64,000 nucleotides of DNA, taken from Verpa conica. Taxonomy: Eukaryota > Ascomycota > Pezizomycetes > Pezizales > Morchellaceae. A program made the position numbers and the translations under genes. Shown piece by piece: positions 21,436 to 31,224 of this stretch; the first letter of the stretch is position 1, and each line of letters begins with the position of its first letter. The stretch covers positions 496,001 to 560,000 of the forward strand of contig JAUFSD010000017.1 in NCBI GenBank assembly GCA_033030425.1, read 5' to 3'. A model generated the notes under the pieces. The model was not told where the DNA came from and did no database searches. It saw only the letters and a program-made list of their open reading frames with translations.

Positions 21436-22932
21436 TTAAATCCCATCCCCGATAACCCCTACTCCACCTCCTAATCCGCCCCACAACCCCTTTCCCGCTG
21501 TTTCCTCTTCAGCATCCCTCCGCCCCTTCTTTTTCTTCCTTGCCATCGGAATCTTTGATACCTCCTTCTTTGGCGCAATGACTAGTGTCTCCACTTCTGC
21601 CAACAAGCCCTCCACCTGCTCAAGTGTCTTTTTTGCATCAACAATATTTTTGCTCACATCTCTATAATTCTTCCCTCTTGCCACTTTCGATACCGTCGCT
21701 AATGCAGCTGCAATCTCTAGCGACGGAGAAACTGTAGTAGCTGTGATGGGAGGAGATGATATTGAGTGCTCCTCGAGAATAGACTCGAGTAACTGGAGTA
21801 ATTTCTTCTGATGCGATGAGAGAGAGGTTGACAACTGGGTTCGCTGGTATAATAGCGATTTAGCATATTTAGTAAGTGGGAGAAGATGCTCCATTGCTGT
21901 TAGCGCATTCAGGATCGATGGCGCAGGGACAGTCTTCTTCATTGTCCCCGGGAGCACGGTAGGGATATCAGTAGGGTCGATAACAAGGGCTTCAGTGCCA
22001 TTGCTAGAAGACGCAGCGGCAAGAACATGGACTAGCTCTGTCCGAGACCTAAGATAGTCGTTATAGGTTTTGTGAATACTATCTACTATTTGCTGTGCTG
22101 AAAAATCCTCTTCGGGAATGTCCATCATCTCTTCGTCCTCACCGAGTTCACCACCTGCAGTTGTTCGTGCTAGTTGGCTTTCAAGCCAAGTTATGAGGGT
22201 GTCTCGGGCCTGAATCAACGCTTCCTTTTTAGTCCCTCGAGGGTCGTCGTGTAGGCCTTCTTGGAGATCTTGAATCCGGATTTTCTCTGTCTCAAGGACT
22301 TCAAACGCTGCAACGACCTCCTTCTCGAGCCGTAGTATCATTGCTTCCACCCCCGCAAGTATCTCCTCGTTATTACCCCCAAGGCCAGTGGGCTTCTGTA
22401 CAGTGAGCTGAACGGGTGGTGCGGGCGGCGGTTCGTTAAAGTTTGCAGCAGCTTCGGCAGCAAGGTCATCGGGGTTGGGGTTAGAGATAGTATTAAGATA
22501 CACCCGTAGCAATTCGAGTCTCTCGTGTTGGCGGCGTAGCTTCAGCGTGTTGAGGTATTCCTCCCTCCAGCTCTCCTCCTCTCCAGCCACTTCTTCCTCG
22601 TCGTCCGAATCAGTGTCGTCGTCTCCCTCCCGGAGCACAGCCTCATATTCCCGTCTTGCTTCATAATTCGCTCGTAGCGCAACTAGATACTCCTTCCGCA
22701 CCCCCGTTTCTGGCCCCTTCCGGCCAAGTTCAAGGTCAAGAAAGCGCCGGAATTCGTCTACAGAGCCGGAACCATCAGTGATACGTTTTTCGGCGGAGAG
22801 GTTTGTAAGGTGTTGAGTTGCAAGTTGGCGGATATGGAGTGCTTCTGGGGGAGGATGAATATATGGTATAAGAGCAGTATAAACAGCTGGCAGAGGGAAT
22901 TGAGGAGGCAGTGGGGGGGTTGAGGTTGACAT
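21436..22932 (-). CDS. Hypothetical coiled-coil protein
   Basis: I do not recognise this 498-aa protein. It is one uninterrupted frame. It starts with a proline-rich segment (PPLPPQFPLPAVYTALIPYI), followed by long charged helices likely to form coiled coils (residues about 110-175, 215-290 and 390-470), an acidic stretch with DDTDSDDEEE, and a basic C-terminus (ARKKKKGRRDAEEE) that could be a nuclear localisation signal. The frame extends upstream to an ATG at 23022, but the ATG at 22932 is better placed because the extension would run into the promoter shared with the divergent gene starting at 23142. A scaffold or cytoskeletal/kinetochore-type role would fit the composition but is not shown. 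Confidence 0.7.
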   Translation of the reverse strand: MSTSTPPLPPQFPLPAVYTALIPYIHPPPEALHIRQLATQHLTNLSAEKRITDGSGSVDEFRRFLDLELGRKGPETGVRKEYLVALRANYEARREYEAVLREGDDDTDSDDEEEVAGEEESWREEYLNTLKLRRQHERLELLRVYLNTISNPNPDDLAAEAAANFNEPPPAPPVQLTVQKPTGLGGNNEEILAGVEAMILRLEKEVVAAFEVLETEKIRIQDLQEGLHDDPRGTKKEALIQARDTLITWLESQLARTTAGGELGEDEEMMDIPEEDFSAQQIVDSIHKTYNDYLRSRTELVHVLAAASSSNGTEALVIDPTDIPTVLPGTMKKTVPAPSILNALTAMEHLLPLTKYAKSLLYQRTQLSTSLSSHQKKLLQLLESILEEHSISSPPITATTVSPSLEIAAALATVSKVARGKNYRDVSKNIVDAKKTLEQVEGLLAEVETLVIAPKKEVSKIPMARKKKKGRRDAEEETAGKGLWGGLGGGVGVIGDGI

Positions 22933-23141
22933 TGTACCGCTGTGCTGTTGTAGATATAATATATCTCCCCAACTGAGTCTAGAAGTAGCTGGGGTTATCT
23001 TTGCCAAGATTCGCGTGTGCACGTTCCATGTGGGAACGGGGGGAGCCCTTGCAGAACATCACAAACTACCTACCCCGCAACAAACCCTAACCCATCCCAG
23101 GCCCTTCTGCTTCGCAATTATACACCTCAATTCTTGCAGGA
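22933..23141. promoter_or_regulatory. Bidirectional promoter with telobox
   Basis: Only 209 bp separate two divergent start codons. The interval contains AACCCTAACCC at 23083-23093, a double telomere-type motif that in fungi and plants binds Myb/Tbf1-type factors at promoters of housekeeping genes. Control of both genes by it is an inference. Confidence 0.5.
23083..23093 (+). promoter_or_regulatory. Telobox AACCCTAACCC
   Basis: A double telomere-type motif 59 bp before the PLP1-like start codon and about 150 bp before the divergent coiled-coil gene. Confidence 0.45.
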
Positions 23142-23898
23142 ATGAGTGAGCTCGATCCAACAGTTGCCAAAGTCCTCGATAAGGAGCGGCCGGAGGTTAA
23201 GGACGATGACGACAATGAAGATGAGCTTCTGGACGAGCTCGAGAATGATGAGGCGGCATTAGACGCGTTCCGTGAGAAGCGGATGCAACAGTTACATGAC
23301 GAGTATGAGTAGCTCAATTGACGGCTTCGAACAAGTGTAGATACAAGTCTCTAATAAAAAAGTGAACCATAGGATGATGCGAGCTAGACAGATGCGAGAC
23401 CAAGCTCACGGAGGCTACGAGGAGACAACATCGGAGAGGGAAGTTATGGGTTTCACTACGTATATCCGCCAACACCCCCCCTGTAACTGCAAACTAACCA
23501 TTCCCCCCAGTTCTACAAAATATGCAATAATCCACTTCTTCCACCCCGACTTTCGACGCTGTCAAATCATGGACACACATCTCTCAACTCTCGCACCAAA
23601 ACACTTTGACACTAGGTTCACACGCATAAGTGTTGAGAACGCCCCGTTCCTTGTAGAGCGTTTGAAGATTGTTGTTCTACCTTGCCTCATCTCATTCATT
23701 GACGGGAAAAGTGTAGACCGGATCGAAGGCTTTGCTGAGTTAGGGAACACGGATAACTTTAGTACTGCGATGCTGGAGAATCGGTTACTTGCGTGTGGAG
23801 TGTTGCAGAGGGCAAAGACGGAGGATACAGGAAGGGTTACAGGTGGAATTTTTAGGAGTAAGGTTGTGGAGAGTGATGATGATGACGATTGGGATTAG
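23142..23898 (+). CDS. PLP1: Phosducin-like / TXNDC9 family protein
   Basis: A cytosolic thioredoxin-fold co-chaperone that works with the CCT chaperonin in tubulin and actin folding. Three exons (23142-23302, 23373-23459, 23511-23898) give 211 aa. The N-terminal helix is acidic (DDDDNEDELLDELEND, then FREKRMQQLHDE). The second exon has HGGYEETTSEREVM, and the thioredoxin-like domain follows: STKYAIIHFFHPDFRRCQIMD and LKIVVLPCLISFIDGK. The acidic end SDDDDDWD is typical. A redox CxxC is absent, as expected for this family. Intron 2 is 51 bp and ends in CCCCAG. The neighbour on the other side of the shared promoter is the coiled-coil protein. Confidence 0.92.
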
Positions 23899-25048
23899 AG
23901 AGGCTAGGAGTAGGGCGAATATTATAATCTAGGGTCACTAAAAGCTCTACAACCTTTCCGGGGGCAATGAGTTGTAGTATGAGGGACAAATAAATACTGA
24001 GGTCACCACCACTAACCCCCACCCAGGGAAATTTCTTACAATATTTCTCTAATAAGGAGAAGGCTCTTCTTTAATAAATAGTGTTTGGAGTCTAAAGCTC
24101 TCCGTGTGATTTCCCGACAGCAAATATGTGATACCAAATACATTTAATATCAAGATTGCTAGTCGTGTTTGTCACTACCTCACTGCACCCAAGAACCCGC
24201 CCCCACCCACTCATTCCTTTTCCTAGGTCCTCGCCTCTGCATTTATTTCCTTTGGAACTCAGGTTACAAATAGGGGATAGCAGGTCCATGGCAAATACCC
24301 GTTTTTCTACTTTATTTCTTTACACGCATATATGAGGCTTTGTAGGCGACTCTCTAGGTAGATTAAAATTTTAATTCCTCTCTTCTCCCCTCTCATAGTG
24401 CGTATTTATACATGAACTATCACTCGCTAACCAACGATATCTACATGTAGTGTTGGAGATTTCCTTAAGTAGCCCAAGTCTGTGCCCGGAGTCATTTTAG
24501 TGAGACCTCAATAGCCGGCCAACCACAGCCCGATATGGAGGATATATAGGGAAGCAGTATGCCTGGGATCAATAAACTATCGAGAACCCTATTTTCTACA
24601 ACTAGCGCTGCTGAGAACATGAACCCTAAGAAATTAACAATGGTGAGCTCAGGCTAGCTCCAAGTTAGAATTTTGCTCCGACAGACCCAATGTTTCTGTG
24701 GCGGCCTTCATCTACAGCTGTAAGTTACAGGTCCCTCTAGTTAAACATCACATCTGAAAGGACGTATACTATTTTCTAGAATATAAGTATGCTGTAGCGA
24801 ACGTAATGTTTAATTATGTCCACTGCCCTAACGTGCGAGAAGATTCTCCACATAGTATTTGTTATAAAGCTTTCGGAGAAGAACCTACTCGCTACGCTAC
24901 AGAGGGCCTTTCGGCTCCCAACCGAGTCATTGTAAAGGCCTCTTATATCCCAAACACTACTCATAAAATAGACCTCCAACTCACACGTTCCTTGGGTACC
25001 TACATCCAAAAGTCAGTCTTATATCTGCACACCTGCTAGGGGCAGAGA
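23899..25048. other. Intergenic region PLP1 / membrane protein
   Basis: About 1.15 kb without a supported gene. AT-rich; one TACATGTA palindrome at 24442-24449. Short frames at 24092-24289 and 24776-25039 lack any domain. Confidence 0.35.
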
Positions 25049-26753
25049 TTATACTAACCCAAACCACCTCAGTCCAATAAAAGTACTAGCATAATAACTT
25101 CCCTCAAATAACATAAACATCAGTGCCCACTCTGCTGCCAGCGCCTTCGTTACCAGTTTTAAATTTCCGATATCACTCGGTCTATACACAGTTTTCTCAA
25201 CAATATGCATATCAACTCCTGCTTGTCTGATCATAAAGCTCCTTGCCACTGTCCTCATGACAGCGCTTTCAAGTCCACTGCTGAGGGCTGTTGCAATTCC
25301 GTCCGTTGCATGTGAGGTCACGGCGTCTACAGGATGTTGTGATAGACGTGTGACATGGTGCTGTGGCCTTGCTGACCTCATCTGAGCGGTTGCAGCAGCG
25401 GGGTCAGCTGGCATGTGGTGGTTTGGGTACGGTGGGAGGGCACCATTCGTCTGAGCTGCGGTATCCATGGCACTGGTTTCTATATCTAGTAGACCATTTT
25501 CTATTTGTGTAGCACCACCAGCTCTGGGTAGGGAGTCGATTTGCACTGTTGCTGAGAAGCTTCGTGTGCCGGCGGGTTCAGCGGGGTTGCGAGTTTCTTC
25601 GATCATTATTGCTGCCATACCGGTTTCCTCAATAGCCATTCTGCGAGACTGACTTTGGGATTGTCCGCGTACACCAGAGTCCCAGCGACTGTAGTTATCA
25701 ATATCATCTTCATCAAGAGCTCCTAATATTGAGGCGTTATCAGGGTTGTCAGGGCGGGGGAGGATGCGACGGATACGGTGGAAAAGGTAGTACTGCAGCA
25801 TCCCCCAAATCGATTGTTGAAGGAATGAAAAAAGAAAGTAAGATCTCAATGCTTGAGTGGTTAAAGTCGAAGCTGTAGCCAGAGAGAAGAAAGGTGTGGT
25901 GAGTTCAGGTAGCACGAGTGGGGAGTGTGTGGAAAACGGTAAAAAAGAGGTGATATGCGGGAGCAAAGGAGTGGGAGGTATAAGATGGAGTGATTGTAGG
26001 GCTGAGTGCTGATATAGAGGATACACAAGAATCCAAGAGCACACGGAGAACCTGGCATGAATTAGCAGTATTCCTATCTTAGGAAAGGTGTAGCTGAAAT
26101 AGATGTACATTCTGTCCAGGGCATTGAGAACAAATCGCCGTGGCTTCCCTGTTTTCTTATTTATAAAAAGTGGTTTACGGCTCAGCCACCGTAAGAACCT
26201 CGCCTGGAGATAATCTCTCCCGACATTTGCGAGCTGGTAACAAAGGTGGGCTGGCATTCCCGAGAGCGTTTGAAAAATATTATTCTTTTGCCAGGACATG
26301 ATTAGTACATCTCTATATCGTAGTCCGTCATAATTTTTGTAAGTCTAGTATATATTATTAGCCTCTAGCTCAATTGGGGCACAACGTCCGGAAACATCAA
26401 AAGTCAGCGCTCGAGTGATTCTCCGTGAATGAATTTACCTGAAGTCTATTCCGGATTCCTATCAGTGGCCAACCAGCCAAATATGTAACAGTCATATCCA
26501 CAGCTCCAACAAGCAACCCAACCTCATTTTCCTGCATAATAGCTTCTGATGCTTCCTCCTTTGTATCCCGAAGGCATACACCAACAGTAGCCAAGACATC
26601 GTTTTGGGCTTTGATCAGGCGTCTCTGCATCTCCTGGGATTGCTCGGAGATGGAGGATCCATGATCTGGGGATTCACTATCCTGAGCAGAAGGGCCTTGA
26701 GATGGTTCGAATGATTGCCGACCCAAGGCACGGATATAGCTACCATTCCGCAT
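25049..26753 (-). CDS. Hypothetical multi-pass membrane protein
   Basis: I do not recognise a named family. Two exons, 26753-26439 and 26344-25049, join in phase 0 to give 536 aa. The join reads RNRLQ-TYKNYDGLRYRDV and removes a 93-bp intron ending in ATACTAG. The N-terminal 70 residues are polar and Ser/Gln-rich. A basic LSRKPLFINKKTGKPRRF segment precedes hydrophobic stretches (about PKIGILLIHARFSVCSWILVY, then SYFLFSFLQQSIWGML), and a final pair lies at the C-terminus (WALMFMLFEGSYYASTFIGL). A soluble loop of about 150 residues lies between. The protein looks like an integral membrane protein with four or more segments. The start at 26753 is the first ATG; the promoter is shared with the divergent nucleotidyltransferase gene. 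Confidence 0.7.
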
Positions 26754-27253
26754 CTCGGCCTAGCTGGTGGAATCCAGAGGAGGGTGCGAGAATAGTGGGG
26801 CTGGACGGGATGACAGAATTAGTAAGCCTAGGATACAGGACCAGATCAAGGGCCTGGAACGCAAATTCCCAAAATCGGCCAAACGACTCGTGCTAGGATG
26901 CTGATATCACCTGGATGTGGACGGTAGTAATAGTAGTGGTTGAGGTCCAGCACTCGAGAAGCAACACATGCGGCTCTGCTTGCCCTGCAGCCAAGGTGTG
27001 ACACGTGATGCTAGCTGCCGCCTGAAGATGACATCGGCCCGCGTGCAGATCCGCTGCATTTATATGATGCCCCGCAATGGGCGGACGATTTTCCCCAATC
27101 AGTACCCCACGAAGCCCCCGTATGGGATTTAACTCAAACCATTAAATTTGGTTGCAAAGTCATACGATTGCTCTCTAACGTATCGCCGTCCAGAGAGATT
27201 CATTGCAGTACTAAATTCTACTCTATCTCCAAACACTCTCGATTTGTACCAGC
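26754..27253. promoter_or_regulatory. Divergent promoter region
   Basis: A 500-bp interval between two divergent start codons. It is more GC-rich than other intergenic sequence here. No telobox was found. I see no RNA gene. Confidence 0.4.
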
Positions 27254-29801
27254 ATGTCGTTCAATCAATCTACAAATTCAGCACCGGGCACTCATTCAAC
27301 GGGTGAGAGTCTGGAAACTCAACTGAGGGGAATGATCCTCACAAACAGTCCAACTGGAAACCCTGAATCTGTACCAGTACAGTTTTCACAATCATCAGGA
27401 TTCTCCAATAAAATTTCACCACGCCAACAGCGGCAGGCTGTTCCTTTCTTCGGTATGCCAGGAAATATGGGTGGACCTCTACCAAGTCCTGACCAATCCC
27501 CTTACTCCATTACGTCTGATTCATCCCCAGTTTTTCAAATGAATTCAAACTTCCAACCCGTTTACCAAAACTTACCTACCCCATCTCCTCATGGTTCCTT
27601 CTTTCCCGGAGACTTCACAAATGTACCTGCTTCTCCAGTTGCTTATCAAACTTATCCAGGACCATATCCCGGGCCGCAGCAAGGCTTGCAGTCCACAAAT
27701 CTACAATCACCAACTGGCTTACATTTCTCACCTGACCAGCCCTCAGATCCTCAGTCCCAAATTTTAAGCATATCTCCAGTCACACACACACACCTAGATA
27801 ACGCGCCACCCTCTCAAATAAGACAGCAATACGGACAAAACGCTGGCTCCCCACAACAAAACACCCCACTAAGACAACGGGGACAACCCCCCCAGATGAC
27901 TGCTGGTCGACAGCTTCGAGGGTCAAACCGTAGTTACAACTCTAACAGATCTCAACATACTCCTAGAGCTCCACCTCCGAGCGCATTAGACCACTTCCCA
28001 CCTTTAGGGACTCAACCTACTAAAACAAAATCCCCCCCACCAGACCTCTACCAGCAGCAGCAATCAGTATCACAAAAGTCTCAGCGTACCCAATACCAGC
28101 CACTACCGATTAACACCTACAGTACCAATCCCCATTCAATCAGAGGGGTAGGGCCGTTACGAGGGAACCCTCGTAATCCTACGGGACGTCTACCGCAACA
28201 GCATGTTGAACAGATCATTGCGGAGCAAAAAAATTATCTAAATGAGTTTTCAAAACAGGTAATCGCCGAGGCGTCTCCGCCAGAGTCAGAGATATTCGCA
28301 AAGCATACACTTTTGAAGAGACTTGAGGCAATCTGTAAAGCTATATCCCCAGATGCAGGGTTGGTCCCGTTTGGAAGTTTAGTTAGTAAGTCCCCATTTT
28401 AATATCCACTTATTACTCGTTTTTCAAACGCTTTCCTCTTAGCTCATATTCCAATTAAATATAAAATATAATAATAGAAATATAATCTAATATGCTTTAA
28501 TCTTTCACTGTTTCTTTGATTCATAGCCGGCTTCGCAACCGCCAATTCCGATCTCGATGTCATCTTCACAGGTGGTGCCCAAGCCAATATTCCTGATGAA
28601 GATCCAGATGACCCATCGTCTGACTTCAGGATACCTATTCTCCTTGAATCAAAGCTTCGCGACCAAGGCTTCAACACTAATCTACTTACAAAGACCCGTG
28701 TTCCAATTCTCAAGCTTGTACAAAAAGCAACCGATGAAAGCCCCTATGAACTACAATGCGATATCGGTTTCAGTAATCATTTAGCCATGTATAATACCCA
28801 AATGCTACTGATGTATAGCAAATGCGACCCCCGAGTCAAGCAAATAATGATATTCATTAAGGTACGCTGGACCTATCCCTCAAACCTCTTTACAAATTTC
28901 ATCTACAGCACAAGCAAACCACCTACATTATGGGGGAAAAAGATATACAGACTGCTAATACTTAGCCTTTGCACCTTCGATCGATAAAAAGTGGTGGGCC
29001 AAAAGACGACATATAAATAGTCCGTACCGTGGAACACTTTCTTCGTACGGCTACGCACTAATAGTCCTTCATTACCTCATCAACATCGTTAAGCCACCAG
29101 TTCTTCAAAACCTTCAGACATTCCCGGTTCCTGATGAAGCTTCAACAGACGAGATAATCTTTGAAGGTGACGACAACGATATATTCGAGATATGGTTCTA
29201 TAAAGACATCGAAAAATTAGTGAAATCGAGCAACAACATGCATATCGGTGGATTATTGAACGGATTCTTTGAATACTACGCGCATACATTTCAATGGGGT
29301 CGGGAGGTAGTATCTATCAGGACAAAAGGGGGACTATTGACGAAGCAAGAAAAGGGATGGGTTGCAGCAGTGATCAGGCCTGGGAGAGTAGAGAACTCAG
29401 AGGTTAAAGACCGATATCTTTTTGCCGTTGAGGACCCGTTCGAGACTGGACACAACGTCAGTAGGACTTGTAATGGCGCTGGGGTTGCGAGGATCAAAGA
29501 GGAGTTCAGGAGAGCAGTCAGGCTGATTAGATATAGAGATGGAGGTAAGACTATGTCTGAATGTTTGTGTATGGAGGCTCCGCCGGAGAGACCTTGGGTG
29601 AGGAGAGAGGATAGGGATAAGGATCGCCAGGGAGGTGGGGATGGAGGTTGGGGTGGTGAAGCTCAGGGTCAAAGTAATGAGGAAAGGCATGGAACAGAGC
29701 GGGAAAGAGATAGGTCTTCAGAAAACACCAGAGAAATCGCTGTGGGGGTGGAAGCTTCGACTGAAGCATTAAAGTATGGTGGGCCTATAATAGGCCAATG
29801 A
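27254..29801 (+). CDS. Cid1-type terminal nucleotidyltransferase (poly(A)/poly(U) polymerase)
   Basis: A DNA polymerase beta-like ribonucleotidyltransferase that adds A or U to RNA 3' ends in the cytoplasm. Three exons, 27254-28385, 28527-28861 and 28992-29801, give 758 aa. Residues 1-330 are a disordered Q/P/S-rich extension. The catalytic domain has FGSLVTGFATANSDLDVIF with the metal-binding pair Asp386/Asp388 and a third acidic residue in LQCDIGFSN (Asp456). The joined exon 3 reads FIKWWAKRRHINSPYRGTLS, then SYGYALIVLHYL. The PAP-associated segment is GGLLNGFFEYYAHTF. The tail is rich in R, E and G. The last acceptor, AAAAAG directly before TGGTGG, is unusual but is the only one restoring the family frame. 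The domain alone does not show whether it adds A or U. Confidence 0.9.
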
Positions 29802-29936
29802 GTTTTGGCCACATCCCCAACAAAATGCGCCGTACTATACAAATAGTATTATCGCCATAGCGGCTTTTATTTTATGTTTGACTCGGATATCTATCATACA
29901 AAATCGAACACTATCTTTAAGATGAAAAGGAGTCTT

Positions 29937-30833
29937 TTAATAATAATCCTCACCGCCCCCTTCATCTCCCCAATCATCTCCTACATCATCCCCATCGTCG
30001 AAGTACTGTTCCGCATTATAGTCTCCTTCTTCGTCGTCTCCAAAATCATCCTCAACTTCCTCCTCTGGTTCATGCTCCTCATCCTCATCATCTTCACCGC
30101 CCTCCTCTCCCAACAATCCTCTTAGCAGCCCACTCTTTTTCTTTTCTCCTCCCTCCCCCTCGGGCCCATCTCCTCCTTCTTCTACATCTGACCCAGCGCC
30201 GTCGGCGAGATCTCCTAATGGGTCTAAAGTATCTAGCGCACTGAACTGTAGTTTCTTCTTCGTACCCTTCTTCTTGCCATTCAGTTCCTCTGACTCAACC
30301 CCGAGAATTTGATGAAGTTCTGCTGGGAATAATTCGTGAATGTAAGGGCGGGCGTCGAGTTGGGGAACCTTTCGTCGCTGCTTTTTGTATTTTTGGGAAT
30401 ATTTAGAGACGTCATTGAAGGGGTCTTCCATGCCACGCTTCTTTGTCATTACTGTATACCTGTACCCAATTAACTTCTAACTCCCCTATAAAGATAGTGA
30501 GGTTGCGGGGTATAGGCAACTTACATAGGCCCATTATGAATCTTTTCGCGGTGACTCCGAAACCGCGCGATTATTGCGCGCTCCTCCTTTGCGAGTGAGG
30601 ATTGCACTGGTGGTGGTTGTGGCTATGGCTCCTCATATCTTAATACTGACGCATAAGAAAAACAGTAATTGTATATAGGGAGAGAGGGAATGACTCACGG
30701 GGAATAGCTCAGTAACGCTATAGTCCGGCTCTAAGTCGTCGAAAGCGCCGCTCCCGCCTCCGAATCCCCCGCCTCCTCGCCCACCACGAGCGCCAGCGCC
30801 ACCGCGGCCGCCTCTGCCTCCTCCTCTTGACAT
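29937..30833 (-). CDS. RPC31: RNA polymerase III subunit C31 (RPC7-like)
   Basis: A Pol III-specific subunit of the C82-C34-C31 initiation subcomplex. Three exons on the minus strand: exon 1 from 30833 to 30699, a short middle exon and a last exon ending at 29937. Exon 1 encodes an RG-rich N-terminus (MSRGGGRGGRGG) followed by DDLEPDYSVTELFP. The middle exon has KEERAIIARFRSHREKIHNGP, the core signature of the family. The last exon has DPFNDVSKYSQKYKKQRRK, then ARPYIHELFP, and ends in a strongly acidic tail (about 60 residues of D/E/G). All of these are hallmarks of C31. The promoter is shared with the divergent PalB gene and contains GGGTTAGGGTTTT at 30971. Confidence 0.9.
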
Positions 30834-31224
30834 TTTTAGCAGTTGTGGAGTGTTGGGTTAAGTGTTGTAGAGGGGAGTGGTGGGGGAGTCTTTTGGGTCT
30901 TTGTTAGGAAGAGGCTTAAAAGTTTAGAGATACGACTCGACAAGGGTTCTTGAGCGCCAAGATGTATCATGGGTTAGGGTTTTACTCCCCGGTTATTATT
31001 TTATAGCAGGGGCTATAAGGAGAGCTTGGAATAGTAGATATAACCACGCGCCTTAATACAGCAGACCAATTGTCTTAAATTTGTGAGTGGTAGATGTGGA
31101 ACGCCCATGACGCACATAAACGAGTGAGACCTCATGAGTTGTCTCGGCAAACCCGAGTACATAAGCGCCTCAAGCGAGTACCTTCCCCCGATCGTTGAAG
31201 CACAGCCTTGCCCCACCAACAACA
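30834..31224. promoter_or_regulatory. Divergent RPC31 / PalB promoter with telobox
   Basis: A 391-bp interval between divergent starts. The telobox GGGTTAGGGTTTT (30971-30983) lies 138 bp upstream of RPC31. Which of the two genes it serves is not known. Confidence 0.45.
30971..30983 (-). promoter_or_regulatory. Telobox (GGGTTAGGGTTTT on the plus strand)
   Basis: A double telomere-type motif 138 bp upstream of RPC31 and 242 bp upstream of the divergent PalB gene. It reads AAAACCCTAACCC in the RPC31 direction. Confidence 0.45.
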
